From assembly GCF_016428805.1 (NCBI RefSeq), contig NZ_JAELTJ010000025.1, positions 1 to 57,453 on the forward strand: a stretch of 57,453 bases of DNA, read 5' to 3'. Source of the stretch: Achromobacter sp. ASV32 (lineage in GTDB: Bacteria; Pseudomonadota; Gammaproteobacteria; Burkholderiales; Burkholderiaceae_B). The notes below the pieces were generated by a model. It saw nothing but the letters and a program-made list of their open reading frames with translations. It was not told where the DNA came from and did no database searches. Below, piece by piece: positions 7,335-16,448 of this stretch. How positions within the stretch are numbered: position 1 is the first letter of the stretch; every line of letters begins with the position of its first letter. The position numbers were made by a program, and so were the translations under genes.

Positions 7335-10177
7335 TTCATTTCCTTTGCGATGCCATGCAAGGTTTGCGCCAACGCCATGAACGGCAGCGGCTTGGACAAC
7401 ACCTGGCTCATGCCCGCAGCCAGGCCGCGCTGCGCGACTTCCGCCGCGGAACTGGATGTCAGGCCGATGATGGGTCCGGCATAGCCGCCGCCACGCAACG
7501 ACCGCGCCAGCTCATAGCCATTGATGACGGGCATGTTCAGGTCGGTCAGGACCAGATCGAACTGTTCGGCGTTCCAAAGCCGCAAGGCTTCGCCACCGTC
7601 GGACGCGAGCGTTGCCGCGCAACCCAGGTGTTCCAGCTGCTCGCGCAGGATCAACTGATTGATGGCGTTGTCTTCCACCACCAGGATGCGCAGTCCCAGG
7701 TGCCTGGGCTTGGCGCCGTCCCGGCCTTGCGCGCCGCCCTCGACGCCATCCTGCGCCCGTTGCACCGCGCGGCAGATACTCACCGGATTGAAGGCGCTGG
7801 CCACGGCCTGGCGGGACGCCGGCGCCAGGAACGTATCCTGGCCCGAACCCGGCGCCAGCACCCGCACCCGCTCATGACGCCAGCGCGGCTCGGGCGTGGC
7901 CGGCGGCCATGTCTGCACCAGCACGGTGCCCGGCAGGTCCACGGCATCGGCCTGCCTGCGATACGGCAGCGCGATCGCGCCGCAGGCGGTCAGCCAGCCG
8001 CACACATTGGCCACCACCTCCGGCACCGCCCCATCCACGTACACCGCACGCGGCTGCAACGCGATGGGCGCGGGCGCCAAGGCGTCTGCCCCGCCTGCCG
8101 GCAGCGACAGCGCAAACGCAATACTGGTGCCCAGCCCCTCTTCGCTGACCACCGACAGCGTGCCGCCCATCAGGTCCGACAGGCGGCGGCAGATCGTCAG
8201 GCCCAGGCCGGTGCCGGCGACGTCGCCGTCCTGCCCCGCCGGCCCGCGGAAATACGGCTCGAACAGCCGCGCGCGGTGGCTTTCGCGGATGCCGGGGCCG
8301 GTATCGGCCACCTGGAACCGCAAGCGCACGCCCCCTGCCCCATCGGCGTCGGCATGGGCCCGCAGCACCACCCGCCCGGACTCGGTGAATTTCACGGCGT
8401 TGCTGACCAGGTTGTTCAGGATCTGCAGGATCCGGATCGCGTCGCCCATCACCGTCAAGGGCATGCCGACATCCGTGATGGCGTAGAGGTCCAGCCCCTT
8501 GGCCTGCGCCCGCGCCGCGTAGTTGGCCACCACCTGCTCGACCAGGTCCGCCGGCGAACAGGGAGCGATCTCCAGCTCTTCGCGCCCGGCTTCGATACGC
8601 GACAGGTCCAGCGTGCCGTTGATGGTGCGCAGCAAGGTCGACGACGATTGCTGGATCGTGCTCAGGTACTGCTCCTGCTGGCCCGACAACCCCGTCAACG
8701 CCAGCAGTTCCAATGTGCCCAGGATGCCGTACAGCGGCGTGCGGATTTCATGGCTGATGGTGGCGAAGAACATCGCCTTGGACTCGCTCGCCTTGTCGGT
8801 GGCCAGCTTGGCGCTGCGCAGCGCGTGCTCCACATTCTTCTGCGCGGTGATATCGCTGATGCCGCACAGCACCACGTCTTCGGACTGGTAGGTCGTGGCG
8901 GCGAACGTCAGATAGGCGCTGCGGCCATCCTTCAGCGCGTATTCCTTGCCCCCGGTCTCGGCGCCGGCCTGGCGCAGCGTCTCGCGCCACTGATCCTGTT
9001 CGCCCAGCCATTGCCGCGCGGCCGCGTTGGACAACAGCAAGGCCCCATCCGAGCGGCGCAGCAGGCACAGGCCGACCGGCGCCACCTCCACGATCTTCTG
9101 GTTCAGCGCCACGCTGTCGACCAGCGCCTGGTACTGGCGCACCGCGGGCTTGACCAGCCGGTTCCTGATGTAGCGCACGGCCAACAGCACAATCACGATC
9201 AGCAATACCGCCACCGCGCCTGCCGTCCAGAACGACCGGGCACCATCTTTCAACAGGTCGCTGATAGGCACGTAGTACGCCAGGCGCCAGCCCGCCTCGC
9301 CCACTGACTTGACCAGCACCAGCGTCTGCGGCCACCAGCCGTCGCCCTGCAAGCGGAACGAATCGCGCGACAGATAGGCGGCCGTCTCGCCGACCCGAGC
9401 AGGCAAGTTGCCACCGTGCAGCGCCATCACGCCGTTGCCGTCATACAGCGCATAACTGGCGCCATCGCTGGCGCACTGCGCCTGCCCGATCACCGAGCCC
9501 AGGCCGTCGACCTCCAGGCCGATCCAGGTGCCCTCCGCACCGTCGATATCGACGGGCGTGTAGAGGAACAGCTGGCTGTCCGCGTCCATCGGCGGACGCA
9601 GCCAGACAAGGGGCGTACGGCCATCCGGACCCGGTTGGGTGGCGCGCTGGCGCAGCGCCTGGGCCAGCCAGCGGAAGCTCTCGTCCTTCAGCGGCGCCGC
9701 CGCATGCGTCGCATCGGCCTGGGCCGTCAAGTGCCGGGCGGCGGCATCCGCCGGCGACACGTACACAATGTGCGCCTTCAGCCGCGCGACATCCGCGCGG
9801 TCGCGTGGCGTCAGGATCAGGGCCCATTCGTAGCCGCCGTCCGGCGCAATCAACGGCTCCACGCTGATCTGCCCGGTTTCACCGAACGTCTTGGGCGTAC
9901 GCGACACCGGCATACGATCCGTATTGCGCACGGCGGACGCCGCCACGGCACGCAGCAGCGCCTCGCGCTGGTCGAAATACAGCTGCGCGTTGTAAGCGCC
10001 CGCATTCATGCGGCGGCGATATTTGGAGACTTCCCCCGTGAACGCCCCATACACGTACAGCGCCGTTCCCACCAGAATGCAGGCCGTCAGGGCGACGGCG
10101 AACAGGTGAAGAAGAAGCATGGGCAACCCGGGGGCCGCCGCCGTCAATGCTTCCCGCGAACGGGGCTTTACGATCAT
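7331..10177 (-). CDS. Hybrid sensor histidine kinase with REC, no HPt
   Basis: The protein has 948 residues and is first in the signalling operon. Order: membrane segment ~17-46; periplasmic region of roughly 265 residues; second membrane segment ~312-336; PAS-like ~350-450; HisKA with ISHEIRTPLYG near 476; HATPase with NNLVSNAVKFTE near 590 and GTGLGLTI near 660; REC with VVEDN near 832 and LTDLNMPVINGYE near 882. The chain stops just after the receiver (HGIAKEMK), so it has no HPt domain of its own and needs one from elsewhere, plausibly the other hybrid kinase of the operon. Cytoplasmic domains closely resemble those of that kinase, suggesting duplication. Confidence 0.87.
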   Translation of the reverse strand: MIVKPRSREALTAAAPGLPMLLLHLFAVALTACILVGTALYVYGAFTGEVSKYRRRMNAGAYNAQLYFDQREALLRAVAASAVRNTDRMPVSRTPKTFGETGQISVEPLIAPDGGYEWALILTPRDRADVARLKAHIVYVSPADAAARHLTAQADATHAAAPLKDESFRWLAQALRQRATQPGPDGRTPLVWLRPPMDADSQLFLYTPVDIDGAEGTWIGLEVDGLGSVIGQAQCASDGASYALYDGNGVMALHGGNLPARVGETAAYLSRDSFRLQGDGWWPQTLVLVKSVGEAGWRLAYYVPISDLLKDGARSFWTAGAVAVLLIVIVLLAVRYIRNRLVKPAVRQYQALVDSVALNQKIVEVAPVGLCLLRRSDGALLLSNAAARQWLGEQDQWRETLRQAGAETGGKEYALKDGRSAYLTFAATTYQSEDVVLCGISDITAQKNVEHALRSAKLATDKASESKAMFFATISHEIRTPLYGILGTLELLALTGLSGQQEQYLSTIQQSSSTLLRTINGTLDLSRIEAGREELEIAPCSPADLVEQVVANYAARAQAKGLDLYAITDVGMPLTVMGDAIRILQILNNLVSNAVKFTESGRVVLRAHADADGAGGVRLRFQVADTGPGIRESHRARLFEPYFRGPAGQDGDVAGTGLGLTICRRLSDLMGGTLSVVSEEGLGTSIAFALSLPAGGADALAPAPIALQPRAVYVDGAVPEVVANVCGWLTACGAIALPYRRQADAVDLPGTVLVQTWPPATPEPRWRHERVRVLAPGSGQDTFLAPASRQAVASAFNPVSICRAVQRAQDGVEGGAQGRDGAKPRHLGLRILVVEDNAINQLILREQLEHLGCAATLASDGGEALRLWNAEQFDLVLTDLNMPVINGYELARSLRGGGYAGPIIGLTSSSAAEVAQRGLAAGMSQVLSKPLPFMALAQTLHGIAKEMK

Positions 10178-10345
10178 GAATTGATCATAAAATTCCGCTT
10201 TGCCCGGGGGCTCAAGAATATTCTCAAATGTTGCGTGGCGCGGCCTCGGCCAAGGAAAGCGGCGTGAATCCGCAAGGTGCGAACGATCATTGAAGCGACG
10301 GATCGTCTGCTGCCCGCCGCATCGGGTCGCGGCGCCGCAAATAAG

Positions 10346-10816
10346 ATGTCAGGCTACGATTTCCATGTGCCCTTCGTTCCCTACGACACCGAGCAAACAT
10401 TGTCAGCAGATACAGACGCATCGCACGGCCTGCCCCTCCCGTTGCCGGCCGGCAAACACGACCTGCTTGCCGCGCAGGCGATCGTCGCGGCAGGTTACCC
10501 GGCCGTTCAAGCACAACTGCCTGCCCTGCTCATCTGGATGCAAGACATCAATTGGCCCGTCGCCCGAGTACTGGCGCCCTTCCTCGCAAGCATCGGCAAA
10601 CCCTTGGCGCCCTCCCTGGCCCAGGTCTTTGAATCCAATGACGCCATCTGGACCTGCAACGTGCTGACGTATCTGGTGAGCGCGAGCCCCCCGCTCGCGA
10701 TCGCCCTGGAACCCCAACTATCACGCCTGGCTGCGCATCCCAGTCAGGCTGAACGCGACGAAGGCGTCGATGACATCGCCAGGCAGATCCTGGCGGCACT
10801 GCCCGCACGTCGTTAA
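10346..10816 (+). CDS. DUF5071 domain protein
   Basis: About 156 residues from the first ATG at 10346; an in-frame GTG at 10277 would add 23 residues of low-complexity sequence, so the ATG is preferred, although neither has a strong ribosome binding site. The core (AGKHDLLAAQAIVAAGYPAV, then LIWMQDINWPVARVLAPFL) matches DUF5071, a small domain family of unknown function with helical HEAT-like appearance and a conserved NWPVA segment. No signal peptide or membrane segment is seen. It is divergent from the signalling operon. Family match is good; role unknown. Confidence 0.75.
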   Translation: MSGYDFHVPFVPYDTEQTLSADTDASHGLPLPLPAGKHDLLAAQAIVAAGYPAVQAQLPALLIWMQDINWPVARVLAPFLASIGKPLAPSLAQVFESNDAIWTCNVLTYLVSASPPLAIALEPQLSRLAAHPSQAERDEGVDDIARQILAALPARR

Positions 10817-11127
10817 AAACAGCCGAAGCCCGGGCCCCCTTCCCCGCCGCATGTAACAAAAATAAAAAAATCTATGCAGCGCTATGGGCAGTTTGCTCGC
10901 GCCCCGTGGCTCGCCGTGCCCGCGCCGCCCCTATGCCGCCCCATGAAAAGGCCTCGTTTTTCCCGAACCTTACCCAATAGGAACCCCGGTAAAACCGATT
11001 TCCCAGGCAGGCGACGGCAAGCACGGGGTGTTGAAGACACGCCACACCCCCTCTCGCCAGGTTCACGACCTGCTGGCATGATGCGGCGCGTAGGGCACCT
11101 GTCAAGCATCTGAACAAGGAAAACAAA
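10817..11127. other. Intergenic stretch, no gene seen
   Basis: This 311-bp stretch lies between two co-oriented small genes. It contains an A-rich run (about 10855-10872) and an inverted repeat GGGGTGT (11025-11031) with ACACCCC (11044-11050). Open frames crossing it lack convincing ribosome binding sites or protein-like composition. It probably holds the promoter of the lipoprotein gene; no clear -35/-10 pair could be assigned. Confidence 0.4.
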
Positions 11128-11535
11128 GTGCGATTCAGTCTCTTCAAGGCCCTGCTGGCCTGCCTGTGCGGCGCCATGCTCAGCGCCTGCACCACCTGGG
11201 ACGTGGCCATGATGCGCCACAAGGGCAAGCCCGTGAACGACATCGTGGTCGACTGGGGCGTGCCCGACCGCGTCTACGCGAGCGAAGACCTGCCGATCGG
11301 GCAACTGGTCTACATGTGGCAGACCTCCGGCGAAGTCTCATGGGACGAGGCCGTCGGCAGCTTCTACGTGCCCCCGCCCGGCGGCGTCAGCTACGGCTTC
11401 GGCAACAACACCGGCACCATCTACCAGCGGCGCACGGGCGTAGCCAGCTGCTACACCATGCTATATGTCGACGAGAAAGGCATCGTCGTCGGCGGTGACC
11501 TCGTCAACAACGGCACGACGTGCAAGATGTGGTGA
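11128..11535 (+). CDS. Small putative lipoprotein
   Basis: The protein has 135 residues, with a GTG start preceded by AAGGA at 7-bp spacing. The N-terminus (RFSLFKALLACLCGAMLSAC) is a lipoprotein signal with lipobox LSAC, cysteine at residue 21. The mature part contains KGKPVNDIVVDWGVPDRV and a Gly/Pro-rich middle (VPPPGGVSYGFGNNTG), plus two further cysteines (SCYTM, TTCKMW) that could form a disulfide. The WGVPDRV segment recalls short outer-membrane-assembly-type lipoprotein repeats, but no family is claimed. A second exported small protein follows 74 bp later, so the pair may be co-transcribed. Confidence 0.75.
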   Translation: MRFSLFKALLACLCGAMLSACTTWDVAMMRHKGKPVNDIVVDWGVPDRVYASEDLPIGQLVYMWQTSGEVSWDEAVGSFYVPPPGGVSYGFGNNTGTIYQRRTGVASCYTMLYVDEKGIVVGGDLVNNGTTCKMW

Positions 11536-11609
11536 TGGCAACGACCCGCAGACCGCCCCCGCGCCGCAGTGGCCGGCCTGCTCTCGGACAACCCGCGAAA
11601 GAACTCCTG

Positions 11610-11942
11610 ATGACGACCATGAAAGCCACTCTCATCCCCCTGATCGCCCTGGCCATGTTGACCGGGCCGGCCCTCGCCGCCGAAAAGAAACCCACCGAGG
11701 GCGACATCTCGCGCGCCATCGCCTATGCCGACGTGATGCGCGCCTTTGCCTACAGCAAGCAAGCCAACGAGTTCAAGGCACGCTACGACAAGATCGGCCC
11801 CGGCCAGGACGGCCTGGAAGCCATGACCCACGCCGCCAACCTGATGACCCTGGCCAACCAGGCCATGCGCGCGGCCTGCGCGCGCGAACCGCACTACGTG
11901 GAAAAAGGCATCGAGGCCTTTCGCTGCAGCAAGATCAAGTAG
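11610..11942 (+). CDS. Small secreted protein, unknown function
   Basis: The protein has 110 residues from the ATG at 11610 (MTTMKATLIPLIALAMLTG), which opens directly into a signal peptide with likely cleavage after ALA before AEKKPTEG. The frame extends 30 codons upstream, but that part is Arg/Pro-rich and would hide the signal peptide, so it is rejected. The mature ~85 residues look helical and charged, with two cysteines (RAACARE, FRCSK). No family recognised. A strong terminator hairpin follows within 30 bp. Confidence 0.72.
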   Translation: MTTMKATLIPLIALAMLTGPALAAEKKPTEGDISRAIAYADVMRAFAYSKQANEFKARYDKIGPGQDGLEAMTHAANLMTLANQAMRAACAREPHYVEKGIEAFRCSKIK

Positions 11943-11966
11943 CGCGCTGACGGTGTGCGGCAAAGA

Positions 11967-12001
11967 AAAAACCCGCAGAACTTGCGTTCTGCGGGTTTTT
12001 A
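11967..12001. terminator. Rho-independent terminator, bidirectional
   Basis: A perfect stem (AAAAACCCGCAGAAC pairing with GTTCTGCGGGTTTTT) with a 4-nt loop and T-runs on both strands lies between the secreted-protein gene (+) and tRNA-Ser (-). It can serve both. Confidence 0.9.
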
Positions 12002-12029
12002 TTCAGCCTGGAGAACCAGGCTGAGAATC

Positions 12030-12122
12030 TGGCGGAGATGGTGGGATTCGAACCCACGATGCAGTTTTTAGCCACATACTCCCTTAGCAGGGGAGCCCCT
12101 TCAGCCTCTCGGGCACATCTCC
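12030..12122 (-). tRNA. tRNA-Ser (anticodon GCU)
   Basis: On the minus strand a 93-nt class II tRNA is readable: acceptor arm GGAGATG pairs with CATCTCC, anticodon loop CTGCTAA gives GCU (reads AGC/AGU codons), a long variable arm follows, then the T-arm GGGTTCGAATCCC, and the CCA end is encoded (12030-12032). No integrase or attachment-site duplication is seen beside it. Confidence 0.95.
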
Positions 12123-12211
12123 GAAGAGAACGAGATTCTAGCACGACTTTTCGGGCATTTTCCCCGGGCAAGGCCCGGGGTATGAAAAAAATCGTGCCGG
12201 AGCCGCGAGCC

Positions 12212-13477
12212 TCAGGCCTTGGTCGCCGGCGCCTGGTCCAGGCCGAAGGCCTTGTGCAGTGCGCGCACGCCCAATTCCATGTACTTGTCGTCGATGATGA
12301 CCGAGGTCTTGATTTCGCTGGTGCTGATCATCTGGATGTTGATGCCTTCCTGCGAAAGCGTCTGGAACATCAGGCTGGCCACGCCAACGTGCGAACGCAT
12401 GCCGATGCCGACGATCGAAACCTTGGCGACTTTCTCGTCGGTGGACAGCTCGCGAGCGCCCACGGCGGGAATGACTTCGCGCTTGAGCAGGTCGACCGCG
12501 CGGGCGAACTCGTTGCGGTTCACGGTGAACGAGAAGTCGGTCGTGCCAGCCACGGACTGGTTCTGCACGATCATGTCGACATCGATATTGGCGGCGGCAA
12601 CCGGGCCCAGGATCGAGAAGGCGATGCCGGGCTTGTCAGGAACGCCCAGCAGGGTGATTTTGGCTTCGTCGCGGCTGAAGGCGATGCCGGAGACAACGGC
12701 GGCTTCCATTTTTTCGTCTTCCTCAAAAGTAATCAGCGTGCCCGAACGCATTTCTTCGTCGAGCGGGATGAGCGGGTCGGTCAGCGATGACAGCACCCGC
12801 GTCGGCACACGGTATTTGCCGGCGAATTCGACCGAGCGGATCTGCAGGACCTTGGAGCCCAGCGAGGCCATTTCCAGCATTTCCTCGAAGGATACGACGG
12901 CCATGCGGCGCGCTTCGGGCACCACCCGCGGATCGGTCGTGTAGACGCCATCCACATCGGTGTAGATCAGGCATTCATCGGCCTTGAGCGCCGCCGCCAC
13001 GGCCACGGCCGAGGTGTCGGAGCCGCCACGGCCCAAGGTCGTGATGTGGCCTTCGGGGTCCACCCCCTGAAAGCCGGTGACGATGACCACGCGGCCGGCG
13101 TCGAGGTCGGCGCGGATGCGGGCGTCGTCGATGGACGTGATGCGCGCCTTGGTGAAGGACGAATCCGTACGCACCGGCACCTGCCAGCCCGCATAGCTGC
13201 GAGCGGCCACGCCTTCGGCTTGCAGCGCGATGGCCAACAGGCCGCTGCTGGCTTGTTCGCCGGTGGCGGCGATCATGTCGAGTTCGCGCGCGTCGGGCTG
13301 GGGTGTGATTTCGCGGGCCAGGCCGAGCAGGCGATTGGTTTCGCCCGCCATGGCCGACGGCACCACGACAACCTGGTGGCCGGCAGCGTGCCACTTTGCG
13401 ACGCGTCGCGCCACGTTCCGGATGCGCTCTACCGAGCCCATCGAAGTACCGCCATATTTATGAACGATCAGGGACAT
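12212..13477 (-). CDS. lysC: Aspartate kinase
   Basis: The protein has 421 residues from the ATG at 13477 (MSLIVHKYGGTSMGSVERI); the frame runs 17 codons further but the family start is this Met. It phosphorylates L-aspartate, the first step to lysine, threonine, methionine and diaminopimelate. Kinase signatures KYGGTSMGS and the nucleotide site GRGGSDTSAVAVAAAL are present. The C-terminus has two ACT domains (DEAKITLLGVPDKPG and VSIVGIGMRSHVGVASLMF) for feedback inhibition by lysine/threonine. tRNA-Ser lies just downstream on the same strand. No lysine riboswitch is apparent upstream. Confidence 0.95.
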   Translation of the reverse strand: MSLIVHKYGGTSMGSVERIRNVARRVAKWHAAGHQVVVVPSAMAGETNRLLGLAREITPQPDARELDMIAATGEQASSGLLAIALQAEGVAARSYAGWQVPVRTDSSFTKARITSIDDARIRADLDAGRVVIVTGFQGVDPEGHITTLGRGGSDTSAVAVAAALKADECLIYTDVDGVYTTDPRVVPEARRMAVVSFEEMLEMASLGSKVLQIRSVEFAGKYRVPTRVLSSLTDPLIPLDEEMRSGTLITFEEDEKMEAAVVSGIAFSRDEAKITLLGVPDKPGIAFSILGPVAAANIDVDMIVQNQSVAGTTDFSFTVNRNEFARAVDLLKREVIPAVGARELSTDEKVAKVSIVGIGMRSHVGVASLMFQTLSQEGINIQMISTSEIKTSVIIDDKYMELGVRALHKAFGLDQAPATKA

Positions 13478-13612
13478 CTCGTACTCTGGCTGGGAACCCG
13501 CCGCAAGTGTTGACGGGCAAAACCTCATATTCTATCTCGCCGGTAAAAATTTGCGCAGACCATGGAATTTTCTTTCCATTGCACGGTCGTTTTTCCGCGA
13601 AAACTGTCGTTT

Positions 13613-13628
13613 CGGGCAACATTGCCCG
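13613..13628 (-). terminator. Possible tilS terminator hairpin
   Basis: A 7-bp inverted repeat CGGGCAA/TTGCCCG with a 2-nt centre lies 4 bp beyond the tilS stop. The following minus-strand sequence is only weakly T-rich. Confidence 0.35.
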
Positions 13629-13632
13629 GCGT

Positions 13633-14721
13633 TCAAGGCGCGTCGGCCCCGGGCGCCGGACGCGGCTCGATCCAGACCCGGCCGCGGTGGCAGCGCACCA
13701 CGTGGCCGGCCTGCTCCACCCGCAATTGGCGGTCGTGGCCCAGGCTGTGCAGTTCACGCAGTTGCCGCAACAGGTCGCGCAGACGCGCGTCGGTGGGCAT
13801 GCGGGCGCCGTTCTGCGCCAGCCAGTAGCGCAGCACCTGGGTCTGGCGGGCCGGCGACAGCCGGCGCCAGGCCGCCAGCGAAAAACTGGCGCCGTCCGGA
13901 CCTGGTTCCAGCCCGGCCAGATCCTCGCGCGCCACCTCATCCAGGATCTCGACGGCCTCGGCCATGTGGCGGGCATGGCGGGCGACGATGGCGCGCCAGC
14001 CGGGCCAGCGGCCATCCAGCACGGGCGCGAGCCGTTCGCGCAGCGCGGCCCGGGTATAGCGCGGGTCGGCATTGGTGGGGTCCTGCACGGGATGCCAGCC
14101 GGTGGCCTTGGCGAAGTCCGCCGCGGCCAGCAGAATCGCTTCCCTGCCCTGCTCCAACCACGGACGCAGGTACACCACGCCGTCGCGTTCTGATCGCGCC
14201 GCCATCGCCGCCATGCCAGCCGGGCCGGTACCGCGCAACAGGCGCAGCAGCACGGTTTCCGCCTGATCGTTGCGGTGATGGGCCAGCAGCACCAGCGCCA
14301 CGCCATCGTCCTGGGCCAGGCGGGCCAGCGCCGCGTAACGGGCGTCGCGGGCAGCGGCCTCGATGCCCTTGCCGCTGGCTTCGTCCACCCGCACCCGGGC
14401 CAGGCGCAGCGGCAGCCCCAGCAAATCGGCCAGGGACTGCACCTGCCGGCTCCAGCCGTCGGCCGCGGCCTGCAAGCCGTGATGGACATGGAACAGGACC
14501 ACGTTCAAGCCTGCCGCGCGCGCCAGCGCGGCGGCATGCACGGCCAGCATGGCCGAGTCGGCGCCGCCGCTGACGGCCACGGCAATACGCGCCGGCGGCT
14601 GCGGCAGGCATGCCAAGGCGCGGCGCAGGGCCACGGTCAATTCGGGGGATACGGGAAACGGGAAGGACTGCCCCGCGGCGGCCGGCTCAAGCGGATCGGC
14701 GTCGGCGGCGGGGGAAGTCAT
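13633..14721 (-). CDS. tilS: tRNA(Ile)-lysidine synthase
   Basis: The protein has 362 residues. The ATP-pyrophosphatase P-loop SGGADS (IAVAVSGGADSAMLA, residues ~46-60) and the helix FHVHHGLQAAADGW, RVRVDEASGKGIEAAAR and LAHHRNDQAETVLLRLLRGT are diagnostic of TilS, which converts C34 of the CAU-anticodon isoleucine tRNA to lysidine so that it reads AUA. An extended C-terminal helical part for tRNA binding is present. It sits between accA and lysC on the same strand, an arrangement found in related Burkholderiales. Confidence 0.93.
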   Translation of the reverse strand: MTSPAADADPLEPAAAGQSFPFPVSPELTVALRRALACLPQPPARIAVAVSGGADSAMLAVHAAALARAAGLNVVLFHVHHGLQAAADGWSRQVQSLADLLGLPLRLARVRVDEASGKGIEAAARDARYAALARLAQDDGVALVLLAHHRNDQAETVLLRLLRGTGPAGMAAMAARSERDGVVYLRPWLEQGREAILLAAADFAKATGWHPVQDPTNADPRYTRAALRERLAPVLDGRWPGWRAIVARHARHMAEAVEILDEVAREDLAGLEPGPDGASFSLAAWRRLSPARQTQVLRYWLAQNGARMPTDARLRDLLRQLRELHSLGHDRQLRVEQAGHVVRCHRGRVWIEPRPAPGADAP

Positions 14722-14781
14722 GGCGGACGGCGCAAGAGTTGCTCGGCCGCGGCGCCGGCGGTGGCCGGCGCGCGGCAGCCC

Positions 14782-15747
14782 TCAGGCGCGCACTTCCTGG
14801 AAGGCGCCGAACGACAGCAGGCGCTGGACGCGCTGCTCGACGAGCTGCTCGGGCGTCATGCCCTGCAACTGGCGCAGGGCGTCGCCCAGCGCACGGCGCA
14901 AGAGGCGCGCCATGACGCGCGGGTCGCGGTGGGCGCCGCCCACCGGTTCGTTGATGACGCGGTCCACCAGGCCCAGGTCTTTCAGGCGGGGCGCGATGAT
15001 GGCCAGTGCATCGGCGGCCTCGGGGGCCTTGTCGGCGCTGCGCCACAGGATCGACGCGCAGCCTTCGGGCGAAATCACGGCGTAGGTGGCGTATTGCAGC
15101 ATCAGCACGGTATTGCCCACCGCAATGGCCAGGGCGCCGCCCGAGCCGCCTTCGCCGATGATCGTGACGATCACGGGGACCTTCAGCTCGGCCATGGCGT
15201 ACAGGTTGTGGCCGATGGCTTCGGATTGGCCGCGCTCTTCGGCGCCGATGCCGGGATAGGCGCCCGGGGTGTCGACGAAGGTGAACACGGGGATGCCGAA
15301 TTTTTCAGCCAGGCGCATCAGGCGCAGGGCCTTGCGATAGCCTTCGGGACGCGGCATGCCGAAATTGCGCGCGGCGCGTTCTTTGGTGTCGCGGCCTTTC
15401 TGGTGGCCGATCACCATGCAGGGCGTGCCGTTAAAGCGCGCCAGACCGCCCACGATGGACTGGTCATCGGCGTACATGCGGTCGCCGTGCAGCTCATGGA
15501 AGTCGGTGAAGATTTCGCGCACGTAGTCCAGCGTGTAGGGACGCTGGGGGTGGCGGGCGACCAGCGCCGTCTGCCAAGGCGTGAGCTTGGCGTAGATTTC
15601 CTTGGCCAGGGACTGGCTCTTCTGCTGCAGACGTCCGATCTCGTCGGAGATGTCTACCGCCGAATCGGCCTGCACGTAGCGCAGCTGCTCGATCTTGTTT
15701 TCAAGCTCGGCGAGCGGCTGTTCGAATTCCAGAAATGTATTGCGCAT
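14782..15747 (-). CDS. accA: Acetyl-CoA carboxylase carboxyltransferase alpha subunit
   Basis: The protein has 321 residues, the usual length. It forms the carboxyltransferase with AccD, moving CO2 from biotin to acetyl-CoA to make malonyl-CoA for fatty-acid synthesis in the cytoplasm. Visible signatures: [58 protein letters not shown] and [14 protein letters not shown] (oxyanion-hole region). The start [19 protein letters not shown] matches the family N-terminus. The upstream glycosylase gene ends 36 bp before this start, so the two are likely co-transcribed. Confidence 0.96.
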   Translation of the reverse strand: MRNTFLEFEQPLAELENKIEQLRYVQADSAVDISDEIGRLQQKSQSLAKEIYAKLTPWQTALVARHPQRPYTLDYVREIFTDFHELHGDRMYADDQSIVGGLARFNGTPCMVIGHQKGRDTKERAARNFGMPRPEGYRKALRLMRLAEKFGIPVFTFVDTPGAYPGIGAEERGQSEAIGHNLYAMAELKVPVIVTIIGEGGSGGALAIAVGNTVLMLQYATYAVISPEGCASILWRSADKAPEAADALAIIAPRLKDLGLVDRVINEPVGGAHRDPRVMARLLRRALGDALRQLQGMTPEQLVEQRVQRLLSFGAFQEVRA

Positions 15748-15783
15748 GTAGTGTGGTTCCGTAGATGGGCGACCTGGTTTGCG

Positions 15784-16428
15784 TCAGTATTGGACCGGCG
15801 TCGGTTCCAGACTGCGCCACAGATACCAGGTTGCCACGGTACGCCAGGGTTGCCACGCCAACGAGACTTCGCGAGCCTCGAAGCGCGAGACAGGCTCGCC
15901 GCTGAAATAGTGTAGCGAGATTGCCTTGAGCAACCCAGGATCATCCAGCGGCAGAACGTCAGGCCGCTGCAGATTGAAAATCAAAAACATCTCCGCCGTC
16001 CAGCGTCCGATGCCCCGGATGGCGGTCAATTCAGAAATAACGGCTTCGTCGTCCATCGCCGCCCACTTTTCGGGGTGGACCCGGCGTTCGCCGAAATGCA
16101 CGGCCAGGTCCAGCACGTATTCGGCCTTGCGCTGCGACAGGCCGGCGGCGCGCAGGCCTTCCAGGCCGACGCGCAGCACCGCCACCGGGGTGGGACGCCT
16201 GCCGGCGGCTTCCAGGAACTTGTCCCAGACGGCGTCGGCCGCCTTGGCGGACACCTGCTGGCCGATGATGGCCCGCGCCAGCGTCACGAACGGCGTGCCG
16301 CGCGAGGTCAGCCAGACCTCGGGGTGCTGGGGAATGATCTTTTTCAGGATGCGGTCGCGCCGCATCAGGTGGGCGACGGCGGCTTCCCAATACTCAGGCT
16401 TGGGAATGTCGGTATCTGCGATGGACAT
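15784..16428 (-). CDS. DNA-3-methyladenine glycosylase II type (HhH-GPD)
   Basis: About 214 residues from the ATG at 16428, preceded by AGGAAA at suitable spacing; an alternative ATG at 16464 would overlap the end of cysS by 16 bp and lacks a clear ribosome binding site. It removes alkylated bases in base-excision repair. Family marks are ARAIIGQQVSAKAADAVW, the helix-hairpin-helix region LTAIRGIGRWTAEMFLIF and the catalytic Asp segment VLPLDDPGLLKAI. It is shorter than E. coli AlkA because the N-terminal domain is missing, as in compact AlkA-like enzymes. Position directly after cysS suggests read-through transcription. Confidence 0.88.
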   Translation of the reverse strand: MSIADTDIPKPEYWEAAVAHLMRRDRILKKIIPQHPEVWLTSRGTPFVTLARAIIGQQVSAKAADAVWDKFLEAAGRRPTPVAVLRVGLEGLRAAGLSQRKAEYVLDLAVHFGERRVHPEKWAAMDDEAVISELTAIRGIGRWTAEMFLIFNLQRPDVLPLDDPGLLKAISLHYFSGEPVSRFEAREVSLAWQPWRTVATWYLWRSLEPTPVQY

Positions 16429-16448
16429 ATCGGGCGTTTCCTGGGGGT

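Noticed and set aside
12002..12211. Integration site at tRNA-Ser
   Set aside because: No integrase, no duplicated tRNA 3' end and neighbours are ordinary chromosomal genes.
13478..13632. Lysine riboswitch upstream of lysC
   Set aside because: The leader is short and lacks the conserved lysine-riboswitch core; only a small hairpin that more likely ends tilS is visible.
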